From DATBHM01 sp963772375 (GTDB taxonomy: Bacteria > Actinomycetota > UBA4738 > JACQTL01), in assembly GCA_963772375.1 (NCBI GenBank), contig CAVYXG010000005.1, positions 1,364,001 through 1,428,000 on the forward strand: a DNA stretch of 64,000 nucleotides, given 5' to 3'. Made by a program: the position numbers and the translations under genes. This document shows positions 25,839-34,641 of this stretch, piece by piece; position 1 is the stretch's first letter, and each line of letters opens with the position of its first letter. The notes below the pieces were generated by a model, which was not told where the DNA came from, ran no database searches, and saw nothing but the letters and a program-made list of their open reading frames with translations.

Positions 25839-27401
25839 TTACGGGATGGAGCCGGCCCCATTGCCGACGCCCTCCGGGCGCGTGGCGAACGCCACGTCGG
25901 GCGTCCGGAGCAGCCGCCGGACGGACGTAAAGCCCACCGCCCAGGTCACGAGCGCTCCGGCGTCGAGGCCGATTGCCGCCGCCCATCCGACGGCGAGCTT
26001 CGCGAGCCCCACGGCCACCGTCCCGGCGACGGCCATCCCGGCCAACGCGCCGGCCAGGGGCACCCGAGGCGGGCCCATGGCGAACAGGATCGCCGCGTCG
26101 AGCGCCGCGCACGCTGCCACCACCAGACCCGGGAACACGACGGCGAACACCGCCGTGGTGTCGGCGGTGACGACGTCGGCGAAGGAGGTCGACGCGGCCG
26201 TGAGGCCGAGCATGATGGCGGAGCTCACCGCGGCGCCACCGACGGCGGCGGCCACCAGCCAGAGCGTCGCGCGGCGGCGGGCCGATCGGGCCTCGGCCGA
26301 CATCCGATGCGCGGCCGTGAGGGGTGTGCGATCGGCCGCATCCCGGAGCGTCCCGACGAAGGCCTCCGCGACGGCCACCGCGATCGCGATGACGCCGGTC
26401 ACGGCTGCCACGGCCCAACACCAGCCCGCCTCGACGTCGGGCCGCAGCGCCAAGACCCAGTCGTGCGGCGGGGACTGCGAATACCAGGTGGAGACCTGAG
26501 GGAGGAACAACAGCGCCGCGAACGCGGCACCGAACGACACCAGGCCGGCCGATGACCGCAGCCGGAGCCGGGGGCGGACCTGTCGGACCCCCGTCCCGCG
26601 GTCACGCCGCGCCGACGGCCACGAGGCGGCCACCACCGCGACGAACGCGGCGGCCAGGATGCCGGCCCGTTGCCCGGCGATCAGCGACACGTGCCCCGCA
26701 ATCCGGAGCGCGATCGCCGTTCCGGCACCGGACGCCATGGCGACCGTCGCCCACGCCGCTCTCCCGGCCCCCACCGCGAGCCCCACCGCGAGCCACAGCG
26801 CCGACAGCAACGCGAAGTACTGCAGCGCCACGCCGACCTCCGCGGGCGGGACGAGCGCCTCGGCCGTCATGAGCGCCCAGAGCCCGAGCCCGGCGGCCCC
26901 GGCCGCCACCACGCCTGCGGTGGCCGCCCCCAGGGCGGCACGACGCCGCCCCGTGCGACCGACGGCGGCCGCCATGGCCAGGACGAACCCAACGGTGACG
27001 GTGAACGACGCGGCCGCCCCGATCCCCACCGCGGTGGCGCGTGCGATGGCCGCCTGGCCGCCGTTCCACAGGGTGCCCGTGAGGATCGGGATGGCCGCCA
27101 GCGAGGCGGCGAGCGGAACCGCGATCGCGATCGCGCCCGCCACGGGATGGGCTCCGGCCGGGGCGGTGCGTGCGCGACGCCGCTTGCGCTCCACCTCGGA
27201 GGCGGCACCCAAGGCGGGGGAACGATCCTGCTCTGCCACGACGTCCGTCGCCAGGCGGAAGACGTTCGCCCGCTCCATGGCCCGGGCCTGATCGTCGCCG
27301 ATCCCCATGGACTCGAGCACGGCGGCTGCCTCGGCGGATCCCGACAGCCGTCCGGCGCGGCGGGTGACGTCGAGCGTGATCGCCTCGAGATCGGCGCTCA
27401 C
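25839..27401 (-). CDS. Polytopic membrane protein, possible polysaccharide exporter
   Basis: The protein has 520 residues from GTG 27401. The N-terminal 90 residues are soluble, with an Ala-rich helix (VLESMGIGDDQARAMERANV). About twelve transmembrane segments follow, interrupted by a basic loop after residue 260. I do not recognise the family. Its place between a PelF-like glycosyltransferase and UDP-glucose dehydrogenase, and its topology, suggest a flippase or exporter analogous to PelG, but no sequence motif confirms this. Confidence 0.6.
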   Translation of the reverse strand: MSADLEAITLDVTRRAGRLSGSAEAAAVLESMGIGDDQARAMERANVFRLATDVVAEQDRSPALGAASEVERKRRRARTAPAGAHPVAGAIAIAVPLAASLAAIPILTGTLWNGGQAAIARATAVGIGAAASFTVTVGFVLAMAAAVGRTGRRRAALGAATAGVVAAGAAGLGLWALMTAEALVPPAEVGVALQYFALLSALWLAVGLAVGAGRAAWATVAMASGAGTAIALRIAGHVSLIAGQRAGILAAAFVAVVAASWPSARRDRGTGVRQVRPRLRLRSSAGLVSFGAAFAALLFLPQVSTWYSQSPPHDWVLALRPDVEAGWCWAVAAVTGVIAIAVAVAEAFVGTLRDAADRTPLTAAHRMSAEARSARRRATLWLVAAAVGGAAVSSAIMLGLTAASTSFADVVTADTTAVFAVVFPGLVVAACAALDAAILFAMGPPRVPLAGALAGMAVAGTVAVGLAKLAVGWAAAIGLDAGALVTWAVGFTSVRRLLRTPDVAFATRPEGVGNGAGSIP

Positions 27402-27435
27402 CGTGCACCGCCGTCGCGACGGCCCACGCCCGGCG

Positions 27436-29658
27436 TCACCGGTTGCGGCCCCGGCCGCCGCCGGGGCTCTGCCGCGCGATCAGGGCGGCGAGGGCATCGA
27501 CGGCCGCTGCCCGGACCTCGGGGGAGGGGTCCGCTGTCACCACGTCGACGAGCCATCGCCCGGCCCGAGGGCCGTCGAGGCGCCCGAGGGCGCGGGTCGC
27601 CTCCTGCCGGACCAGGGCGACGTCGTCGGCCATCGCGATCGCCGCGGCGTCGACTGCCGCTGGATCGTCGAGGTCGCGGAGCACCGCGGCCCGAACCGCG
27701 GGATCCGGGTGGGCAAGTCGCTCGCGGATCCATGCCGGAGAGCCGGGCTCCGGCCTCGCGGACCCCGCCACCAGCTCGCGGTCCGGCCGGGGGCCGTCGC
27801 CGTCCCGCTCGCCGGACGAGGCGTCGGAGGGCTGGTGGGGGCCGCTGGGGGCGGGGTCCCGGGTCCCCGCCGTGGCGAGCCACACCTCCAGGCTCGACGC
27901 CTCCGCGCCCGGGGGGCCCGGCCGCGCTTCGGGCTCCGTCGAGGGGACGACAGCCCCCTCCGGTTCCGGCGCGGCTGCGGGAGGGATCGCAGGCAGGGCG
28001 TCACCGACGTCCGCCGGCGTCGTCTCGTCATTGGCCGGGTCGCCGCCGTCCGCGGCCTCGCCGGCGGCCACGTCCGGGATCACCACGACGTGATCGCGTG
28101 CGTGGTTCGGCACCGGTTGCGTCGCCGTGGCCGGCTCGGCGACGGCGAGCCCGAGCTCCGCGTACAGCCTGCGATGGTCTCTGAGGAACCGGCGCAGTCC
28201 GAACCTGGCCACGGCCTGATCGCGGGCTGCCTGCCGGACACGGTCGCGCTGCTCCGACGACACGCGCAGCGTGGCGGCGACGCCCTCCGCGAGGGCGTCG
28301 GCGTCCCCGACCGGGACGACGATCCCGGCGCCGGCGAGCGCCTCGCGAACCCCGCCGGTGTCGGTGGCGACGACCGGGACTCCGCACATGGATGCCTCGA
28401 GCACCGCGAGCGGCAGGATCTCCGACCGCGAGGTGACGAGCGCCACGTCGGCGAGCGCGAGGGCGCGCGGGACGTCGTCCACCGGACCGTTGAACCGGAT
28501 CGTGTCGTCGAGCCCGCGCACATGTCGGAGCTCCCGGACCCGTTCCCATGTGGGCAGGTCCTGGATCGGCCCGGAGTGCAGGAACATCACATCGGGGATC
28601 TCCGCGCGCACGCGTTCGGCCACGCCGAGCATCGTGGCCGGGTCGGACTCCGGGCCGATCGGTGAGACCTGCACGACCGTGGGTCGCTTGGACCTGGGCA
28701 CGTCGAGGCGCCGGTACCGCTCGTCGTCGAGACCCGGTTCGACCACCTTCGTCCGGCTCCGGGGCGCGCCGAAGGCGAGCTCCCACCGCATGGTGTGCCG
28801 GCACGCGGGGGCGAGCCGGTCGGCGAGTCGGTACACGGTGCGCCCGACCGCCCCGGAGACGTTGCCGGCGAACCGCTTCAGATGGAACGGCGCGCCTGCG
28901 GCGACCAGGGCCAGGTAGGCGTCACGAGGCGCGACGGAGTGCTCGGAGAGCAGCATCGGGGTGCCGCGTTCGACGCGTGCCAGGATGCCCGGGAGCGCGG
29001 AGAACCCGGCCGCGGTGGCGTGCACGAGATCCGTGTGCGGGGCCGTCAGGGACAGCGGAGCCAGCACCCGGCCGAGCCACGACAGGGCCTCGGCGGCCTC
29101 ACCGATCGTGGGGAGTTCCTCCGAGGCCCAGGGCTCGCCCGGTCCCTCGACGGCATCCCCCCCCGGATCGGGGGTTCGAACCAGCAGGTGGTCGCGGACG
29201 ACGTGCCAGGCGGCCCGCGATCGCCAGGTGACGACCGGATCCCATCGCACGAGCGCCTCCCGGAGCTCGAGCAGCGTCGCCGCCAGCCGCTCGCCCGGCC
29301 CGTCCGGATCGATGGTGGCCTCCAGGAATGCGCGCAGCGGTGGAACGAACTCCCGCTCGACCTCACGGGGGCTGGGCCTGGTGCGCCGCCAGCCGCCCCG
29401 ACCATCGCCTGAGGCGGCGCTCCAGGTCGGCAGTGCCATCTCGCCGACGAGGTTGGGCGGCTTCGGAGCCCGGAATGGGCCGGAACCGGCCGACCACACG
29501 ACGAAGTCAACGTCGGCCAGGCCGCGGACGAGTGAGTCCGCCAGCACCTCCGACGGGCCGGGCATGCCGGCGGGGGGCTCCTCGAGGGTCAGCAGGACAG
29601 TCGCGCGCGCCGAGGGGCCCCTTCCGGACGCCGGACGCGCCGGCTCCCGTGCTCGCAT
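27436..29658 (-). CDS. PelF-like family 4 glycosyltransferase with C-terminal HEAT repeats
   Basis: The protein has 740 residues. The N-terminal domain begins ATVLLTLEEPP and contains MLLSEHSVAPRDAYLAL, as in PelF (DUF3492) proteins. The GT-B C-terminal domain shows QVSPIGPESDPATMLGVAER, the nucleotide-sugar site SRSEILPLAVLEASMCGVP and VVATDTGGVREAL. An acidic, Pro-rich linker (about residues 520-650) leads to an HEAT-like tail (HPDPAVRAAVLRDL, DPSPEVRAAAVDALAAL). A glycosyltransferase joined to HEAT repeats is unusual, and the next gene upstream encodes a large HEAT protein. It probably polymerises or extends a sugar chain at the cytoplasmic face of the membrane. Confidence 0.8.
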   Translation of the reverse strand: MRAREPARPASGRGPSARATVLLTLEEPPAGMPGPSEVLADSLVRGLADVDFVVWSAGSGPFRAPKPPNLVGEMALPTWSAASGDGRGGWRRTRPSPREVEREFVPPLRAFLEATIDPDGPGERLAATLLELREALVRWDPVVTWRSRAAWHVVRDHLLVRTPDPGGDAVEGPGEPWASEELPTIGEAAEALSWLGRVLAPLSLTAPHTDLVHATAAGFSALPGILARVERGTPMLLSEHSVAPRDAYLALVAAGAPFHLKRFAGNVSGAVGRTVYRLADRLAPACRHTMRWELAFGAPRSRTKVVEPGLDDERYRRLDVPRSKRPTVVQVSPIGPESDPATMLGVAERVRAEIPDVMFLHSGPIQDLPTWERVRELRHVRGLDDTIRFNGPVDDVPRALALADVALVTSRSEILPLAVLEASMCGVPVVATDTGGVREALAGAGIVVPVGDADALAEGVAATLRVSSEQRDRVRQAARDQAVARFGLRRFLRDHRRLYAELGLAVAEPATATQPVPNHARDHVVVIPDVAAGEAADGGDPANDETTPADVGDALPAIPPAAAPEPEGAVVPSTEPEARPGPPGAEASSLEVWLATAGTRDPAPSGPHQPSDASSGERDGDGPRPDRELVAGSARPEPGSPAWIRERLAHPDPAVRAAVLRDLDDPAAVDAAAIAMADDVALVRQEATRALGRLDGPRAGRWLVDVVTADPSPEVRAAAVDALAALIARQSPGGGRGRNR

Positions 29659-29814
29659 GCCCGAACACTAGGTCGGGTGACGGACAGCGGCATCCTCCGA
29701 ATGGGCTACGGATCCCCCAGGGACGGGACCGATCTCACTAGGCCGGTGGGCCGATCACAATCCGGACGAATCGGGCAGGCGCAGAACGCCCGGTCCTCTG
29801 GCCGATGCCCCCCG

Positions 29815-32800
29815 CTATTGCGCCGGCGACCCGGGTTCCACGTTCGCCTGGAGGCGCTTCAGGGCCTCCTCCGCGGCCGAGACCACCTCGAGCACGGGGT
29901 CCGACAGGAACGCCTGCTTGACCGCCTCGAACGCCCGGTCGTCGCCGATCTCGCCCAGCAGGCCGACCGCTCGGACGCGGATCGACTCGATGGGGTCGGA
30001 CAGCGCCCGGATCAATCCGTCGACGCCCCGCTCGCCGCGGATCGCGCCGAGGGCCTCGACCGCGCGAAGTCGGTCGCCGGCGTCCATCGACCCCAGCCGG
30101 GTGAGGAACACGTCGGGGCCCACCAGGCTCTCCAGCAAGTGACCGACCGTTCCGGCCAGCTCGGAGTCGTCCTCGATGAGGATGTCGACCAGCGGGTCGA
30201 CCGCCGAGTTGCCCATCCGGGCCAACACCTCGCCGGCCGGACGGCGGAGCGACGGGTTCGTGAGCGCGAGCGCCAGTCGCCGGGCGACGGCGGGCGAACG
30301 CCACCGCACGAGCGCCTCGCCCGCGACGTCGCGGACGCGCATCTCGGGGTCCTTGAGGGCGGTGATCAGCGGGTCGAGGACGTTGTCGTCGTCGATCACC
30401 GACAGCGCCCGGACGGCCTCGACTCGAACCTCCACGTCGGGATCGGACAGCGCCCTGGTGAGCCCGGCGATCGATTCGCCGCTGCGGAGCGTCAGCAGGG
30501 CGGATGCCGCGGTCCGGCGGACCGTCGGCGCCGGGTCCTGCAGCGCCTGGACGATGCCGCGCACACACTCCGGCGTGCCTGCCCGCCCCGCGAGCGTGAT
30601 GGCGAGCGTGCGTTCCGCCGCGTCCGGCGACGGCATGTGGTCGAGGGCCAGCATCGCCAGGCGTTCGGCGCTGTGGCGCTCCAGGGTCTCCACCAGGTGC
30701 TCTCGGCGGTTGGCGGGGCAGCGCTCGATGGCCTGCCATACGATGGACCGGTCCCGGTCGGGAACCGTGGCCAGATGCCGGATGGCGGCCTGCCACACAC
30801 GCTCGTCCTGGTCGCCCAGGGCCTCGAGCAGCAGCTCGGCCGCCTGACGGCCCATGCCGGCCGGCAGCACCTCGACGGCGGTCGCCCGCACGTCGGGGTC
30901 GGGGTCGCCGAGCGCCTGCGCGAGTGACGCGGCGCGCTGGTCCAGCCCGGCCCGGCCGATCACCGAGATGGCCGTGGCCCGGACGACGGGCGAGGAATCG
31001 CGCTCCAGGACGTGCTGTGCGATCTCGATCGTCTGGGGGTCGCCGGATTCCCCGAACACCTCGAGCGCGGCCACTCGGACGGCGGCCGAGGAGTCGTCGA
31101 GCAGCGGCTGGACCGCCGGGAGCAGCGAACGGCCGCCCACGTGCCACAGCATCCGGACGCCCTCCGGCTTGTGCTGGCTGTCCATGCTGCTCACGAGCTC
31201 GACCAGCTGCTCCGGCGACAGCGAGAACGATGCCAGCGCCCGGGCGAACGGTCCGCGGTCCTCGGCGCTCACGGCGGCGCCGCGGGCGAGCACCTCGCCG
31301 GCGGTCTCGGAGAGTCCGGCCGATTCGGCGACCTGCGCCCCGAGCTCGACCTGCGAAGGGTCGTTGGAACCCATGGCCGCGAGCGTCCAGTCGATCAACG
31401 TGTCGTGGTCGATCGTGCGCAGGGCCTCGGCCGCACGGCTCCGCACGGCCTCGTCGGGGTCGCCGAGCGCGCGGGCCAGGCCCGACACCATCTCGGCCTG
31501 CGGACCCAGCTCGGCGTCGAAGGAGTCGACATGGTCCTCCTCTTCGCCCGCCGGTGCCGGTTCCTGCTCGGATGCGACCGGTTCCTCGTCATCGGGACCC
31601 AAACGGTCCGCTGCGGCGCGACCGAGGCGGGCCAGCTCGGGCTCGGGGTCGCGCGCGTAGGGGGCGAGGGCGCGCAGCGATTCGCGTGAGCCCTCCTGGG
31701 TCAGCAGGCGTGCGGCGCCGATCCGTGCGTCGCTCATCGAGTCGAGGGCGGACGCAAGGCGTTCGGTCCCGATCGCGACCGCGAGCGCCGTGAACCCTCC
31801 CCGCTCGGACGCGTTCGGCTCGGAGTCCATCGCCCCGATCGAGCGGAGCGCGGAGTCCAGGTCATCGTCGCCGATGCCGGAGAATCGGATCGCCCGGGGC
31901 AGCGAGTCGAGGGCGGCCTGCTGTGTCACCGGCCACTGCCGCTCGCCCACCATGGCGTACACCTCGGGCACGTCGTGCGCGGACCGGACGGCCGCCAGCC
32001 GAACCGCACCAGCGCGGACCTCGTCCGCGGGGTCGCGCAGGGCCTGGCGGATGGCCGGGGCGGGAACGGCGTCGGCAACGGGCTCGAGCGCGGCCAGCGC
32101 GGCCGAGCGGATCCCACGCTCCGGATCCTGGAGCAGGTCGGTGACCGACGTGACGTCGCTCTCAGTCACACCACGAGCAACGAGCTCCTCGAGCGCGCGC
32201 CTGCGGTCGGTCGCGACCCGCGACTGCAGGCCGGCGTACTCCTCGGGTGCCGGCGTGGCCGGTACGGTGGCGAGCTCAGGTTCCGGGGCCGGCATCGTCT
32301 CCTCCAGGGGTTCGGGTTCGTCGTCGACCTCGTCCGCGGTCGCGGCGGGGATGGCGTCCTCCGCGGACGACTGCTCCGCGGTCGGGGGCTCGGTCACATC
32401 GATCGTGGTCGCGCCGCCGGGCTCCTCGGTCATCTCGGGCTCGGCGGTAGCCACCGGTCCGGGCTCCGGCTCGGCCGGAGCGACCGGCTCGGCGGCGAAC
32501 GCCTCGGCCACGGGCTCCGGTTCGACGGCCGGTTCGGACTCTGCTCCTGTCCCTTCGTCGGGCTCCGCCGTCGCCACCGGCTCCGGCTCCGCCGGGGCCT
32601 CCTCCGGCTCGAACGTCGCCACCGGCTCCGGCTCGACGAACGGCTCCAGCTCGGGCTCGACCGCGGCAACGGGTTCGGGCTCCTCGACGGGCTCCACCTC
32701 CGCGACCGGCTCGGCAGCCGACTCCTCGACGACCGGCTCCGGCTCCTCCGGCACGGCCATCTCGGCCGGCCAGCCCTGCTCGGGTGCCTCGAACGAGGTC

Positions 32801-33894
32801 TCCGACTCGGTCGGCTGGGTCCAGGCGTCGTGGGCGGGTTCCGGCTGGTACCAGGTCTCCGCAGAACGCGCCGGCTCCTGCCATGGCTCCGGCTCGGCCT
32901 CAGTGCTGGTCCCTGCCGGGGCGGACTCGGACCATCGGTCCCCGGGGTCGGCCCACGGGTGTTCGGGCTCGGCCTCGGCGGCCGAGGGCTCGGACGTCCC
33001 GGTCGTCTGGGCGTAGGACTGGATGTCGATGTCGACCTGCGACGCCTCCCAGGCCGAACCCTCGTCGACGCGCGCGCCGGCAGGCTGCTCGGGTGTCGAC
33101 CATTGCGTGTCGGCAACGGGCTCCGGCTCGGACCACCCGTGCTGGGGATATGGGTCGCTCTCTGCCGGCCCGCCGGTGTCGAACGAATGCGACGGGAGGG
33201 AGGGCGCGGAGTACATGGGATCGGTGTGCGGCGGCGCCTCCCCGACCTGGGTGTCGGATGCGCCCGGGACCGGCGGCTCCCACGTCGGCCGCTCGGAAGC
33301 CGGCGCCTGCGGGGGGAGGGGAGTCATGGCGGCCGGCGGCTCCCACGTCGGCCGCTCGGAAGCCGGCGCCTGCGGGGGGACGGGGGTCATGGCGCTCGGC
33401 GGCTCGTCGGCCTTGGGCTCGGCGACCCACGCATCCGACACGAACGAGGGGCGCGAGGTGCGGGCGGTCGACACCGCGTACCAGCCCGGCTCGTACGACT
33501 CGCGGACGACGTTCCCGCCGAGGGACGTCGCCTCCTCGGACTGCTCGTCCATGTCGGCGGGACCGTGCTCGGCGGAGCTGCCGTGCTCGGCGGCACCGTT
33601 GGACTCGGCGGCAACGCTGGATTCGGCGGAACCGTTGGAGTCGTTGTTGGACTCGGCGGCAACGCTGGATTCGGCGGAACCGTTGGAGTCGGTGTTGGAT
33701 TCGGCGGCACCGTTGGACTCGGCGGCACCGTTGGCACCGTTGTTGGAGTCGACGGCGCCGTTGGCTTCGGACTGGTCCGTTCCCGACCCCGCGACCTCGG
33801 CGGCGCGACGCTCCTCCGCCTCGGCCTGGGCGTCCTCGCCGAACAGGCCCATCAGGCTGGAGAGGATTCCTCGCTTCGGTGTCTTCTCACTCAT
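29815..33894 (-). CDS. Giant HEAT-repeat scaffold protein with disordered N-terminal half
   Basis: The protein has 1359 residues. Residues 1-560 are low-complexity: Asn/Ser/Ala/Glu-rich first, then Pro/Glu/Val-rich (EPEPVA units), with two sets of tandem DNA repeats. Residues 560-1350 hold about twenty HEAT/PBS-lyase-like repeats such as LQDPAPTVRRTAASALL, LSDPDVEVRVEAVRAL and LKDPEMRVRDVAGEALV. There is no signal peptide or membrane segment. Such arrays act as protein-binding scaffolds. Lying between a two-component pair and a HEAT-tailed glycosyltransferase, it may assemble the polysaccharide machinery; this is inference. Confidence 0.85.
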   Translation of the reverse strand: MSEKTPKRGILSSLMGLFGEDAQAEAEERRAAEVAGSGTDQSEANGAVDSNNGANGAAESNGAAESNTDSNGSAESSVAAESNNDSNGSAESSVAAESNGAAEHGSSAEHGPADMDEQSEEATSLGGNVVRESYEPGWYAVSTARTSRPSFVSDAWVAEPKADEPPSAMTPVPPQAPASERPTWEPPAAMTPLPPQAPASERPTWEPPVPGASDTQVGEAPPHTDPMYSAPSLPSHSFDTGGPAESDPYPQHGWSEPEPVADTQWSTPEQPAGARVDEGSAWEASQVDIDIQSYAQTTGTSEPSAAEAEPEHPWADPGDRWSESAPAGTSTEAEPEPWQEPARSAETWYQPEPAHDAWTQPTESETSFEAPEQGWPAEMAVPEEPEPVVEESAAEPVAEVEPVEEPEPVAAVEPELEPFVEPEPVATFEPEEAPAEPEPVATAEPDEGTGAESEPAVEPEPVAEAFAAEPVAPAEPEPGPVATAEPEMTEEPGGATTIDVTEPPTAEQSSAEDAIPAATADEVDDEPEPLEETMPAPEPELATVPATPAPEEYAGLQSRVATDRRRALEELVARGVTESDVTSVTDLLQDPERGIRSAALAALEPVADAVPAPAIRQALRDPADEVRAGAVRLAAVRSAHDVPEVYAMVGERQWPVTQQAALDSLPRAIRFSGIGDDDLDSALRSIGAMDSEPNASERGGFTALAVAIGTERLASALDSMSDARIGAARLLTQEGSRESLRALAPYARDPEPELARLGRAAADRLGPDDEEPVASEQEPAPAGEEEDHVDSFDAELGPQAEMVSGLARALGDPDEAVRSRAAEALRTIDHDTLIDWTLAAMGSNDPSQVELGAQVAESAGLSETAGEVLARGAAVSAEDRGPFARALASFSLSPEQLVELVSSMDSQHKPEGVRMLWHVGGRSLLPAVQPLLDDSSAAVRVAALEVFGESGDPQTIEIAQHVLERDSSPVVRATAISVIGRAGLDQRAASLAQALGDPDPDVRATAVEVLPAGMGRQAAELLLEALGDQDERVWQAAIRHLATVPDRDRSIVWQAIERCPANRREHLVETLERHSAERLAMLALDHMPSPDAAERTLAITLAGRAGTPECVRGIVQALQDPAPTVRRTAASALLTLRSGESIAGLTRALSDPDVEVRVEAVRALSVIDDDNVLDPLITALKDPEMRVRDVAGEALVRWRSPAVARRLALALTNPSLRRPAGEVLARMGNSAVDPLVDILIEDDSELAGTVGHLLESLVGPDVFLTRLGSMDAGDRLRAVEALGAIRGERGVDGLIRALSDPIESIRVRAVGLLGEIGDDRAFEAVKQAFLSDPVLEVVSAAEEALKRLQANVEPGSPAQ
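33271..33391 (-). repeat. 63-base tandem repeat in the HEAT protein gene
   Basis: Two near-identical copies with a 63-base period (first copies begin at 33271 and 33334) encode a 21-residue unit containing PPQAPASERPTWEPP. Near identity at DNA level implies recent duplication. Confidence 0.85.
33601..33700 (-). repeat. 48-base tandem repeat in the HEAT protein gene
   Basis: A 48-base period (copies start at 33601 and 33649, with a partial third) encodes a 16-residue unit of the form SNxDSNGSAESSVAAE. The high DNA identity points to expansion by slippage or unequal recombination. Confidence 0.85.
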
Positions 33895-33924
33895 GGTGGG
33901 GCCGCTCCTTGCTGTGGGGAAGTG

Positions 33925-34641
33925 CTAACTCCGCCAGGAACCGACCTGGCGCTGGCCGGCCATCGGCTCGTCGTCATCGTCCATCGCCTGCTTGCGGCCC
34001 GGGCCCATCCCCATGCTCACCGCAGCCATGGCAGCCTGCGTTCGGTTGGCCACGCCCAGCTTGCGGAACACCGCCGCCAGATGGGCCTTCACGGTCTTCT
34101 CGGACAGGAACAGCGCCCGCGCGATCTCGCGGTTGCTGCGGCCCTCGGACAGCAGGGCCAGGATGTCGGTCTCGCGCTGGGTGAGGCTCTCGGGGCGGAC
34201 GGGCTGGTCCTTCTCCTGCTCGGCCTGCGACGAGCTCTCGAACAGTGACCGGATCGCCCGCGCGGAGAGCACGTTGCCGCCGCCGGCCATCGCCACCCGG
34301 ATCGCCTGGTCGAGGTCCTCCGGCGAGGCGTCCTTCAGCATGTAGCCGTCGGCGCCGTCGGCCAGGGCCTGCTTGACGTAGGCTGCGTGGTCGAACGTCG
34401 TCAGCATGATCACGGGGACCTGCGACCAGTTCGCCTTGATCTCCCGGAGCAGCTCGAGGCCGTCGCGTTCGGGCATGCGCACATCCACGAGCGCGACGTC
34501 GACGACGTCCGCCTTCAGCAGGTCGATCGCCTCGTCGGCGCTCCCCGCCTCGCGGACGTCCGCGTCGTCGAAGCATTCCTTCACCAGCAGCGCGATGCCG
34601 TGGCGGACCAGCGTGTGGTCGTCGACGATCAGGACCTTCAT
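33925..34641 (-). CDS. NarL-type response regulator of the HEAT/polysaccharide cluster
   Basis: The protein has 238 residues. Its ATG overlaps the kinase stop (ATGA), a clear cognate pair. The receiver has VLIVDDHTLVRHG, phospho-acceptor Asp in VALVDVRMPERDG, Thr in IMLTTFDH and Lys in GYMLKDASPEDL. The LuxR domain has LTQRETDILALLSEGRSN and LSEKTVKAHLAAVFRKLGV. A Met/Gly-rich tail follows. It starts 31 bases upstream of the HEAT protein gene, so it is probably cotranscribed and may control the cluster. Confidence 0.93.
   Translation of the reverse strand: MKVLIVDDHTLVRHGIALLVKECFDDADVREAGSADEAIDLLKADVVDVALVDVRMPERDGLELLREIKANWSQVPVIMLTTFDHAAYVKQALADGADGYMLKDASPEDLDQAIRVAMAGGGNVLSARAIRSLFESSSQAEQEKDQPVRPESLTQRETDILALLSEGRSNREIARALFLSEKTVKAHLAAVFRKLGVANRTQAAMAAVSMGMGPGRKQAMDDDDEPMAGQRQVGSWRS

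Noticed and set aside
29160..29200. tRNA-like GGGGGTTCGAACC segment
   Set aside because: It lies inside the glycosyltransferase gene and has no acceptor or anticodon stems around it.
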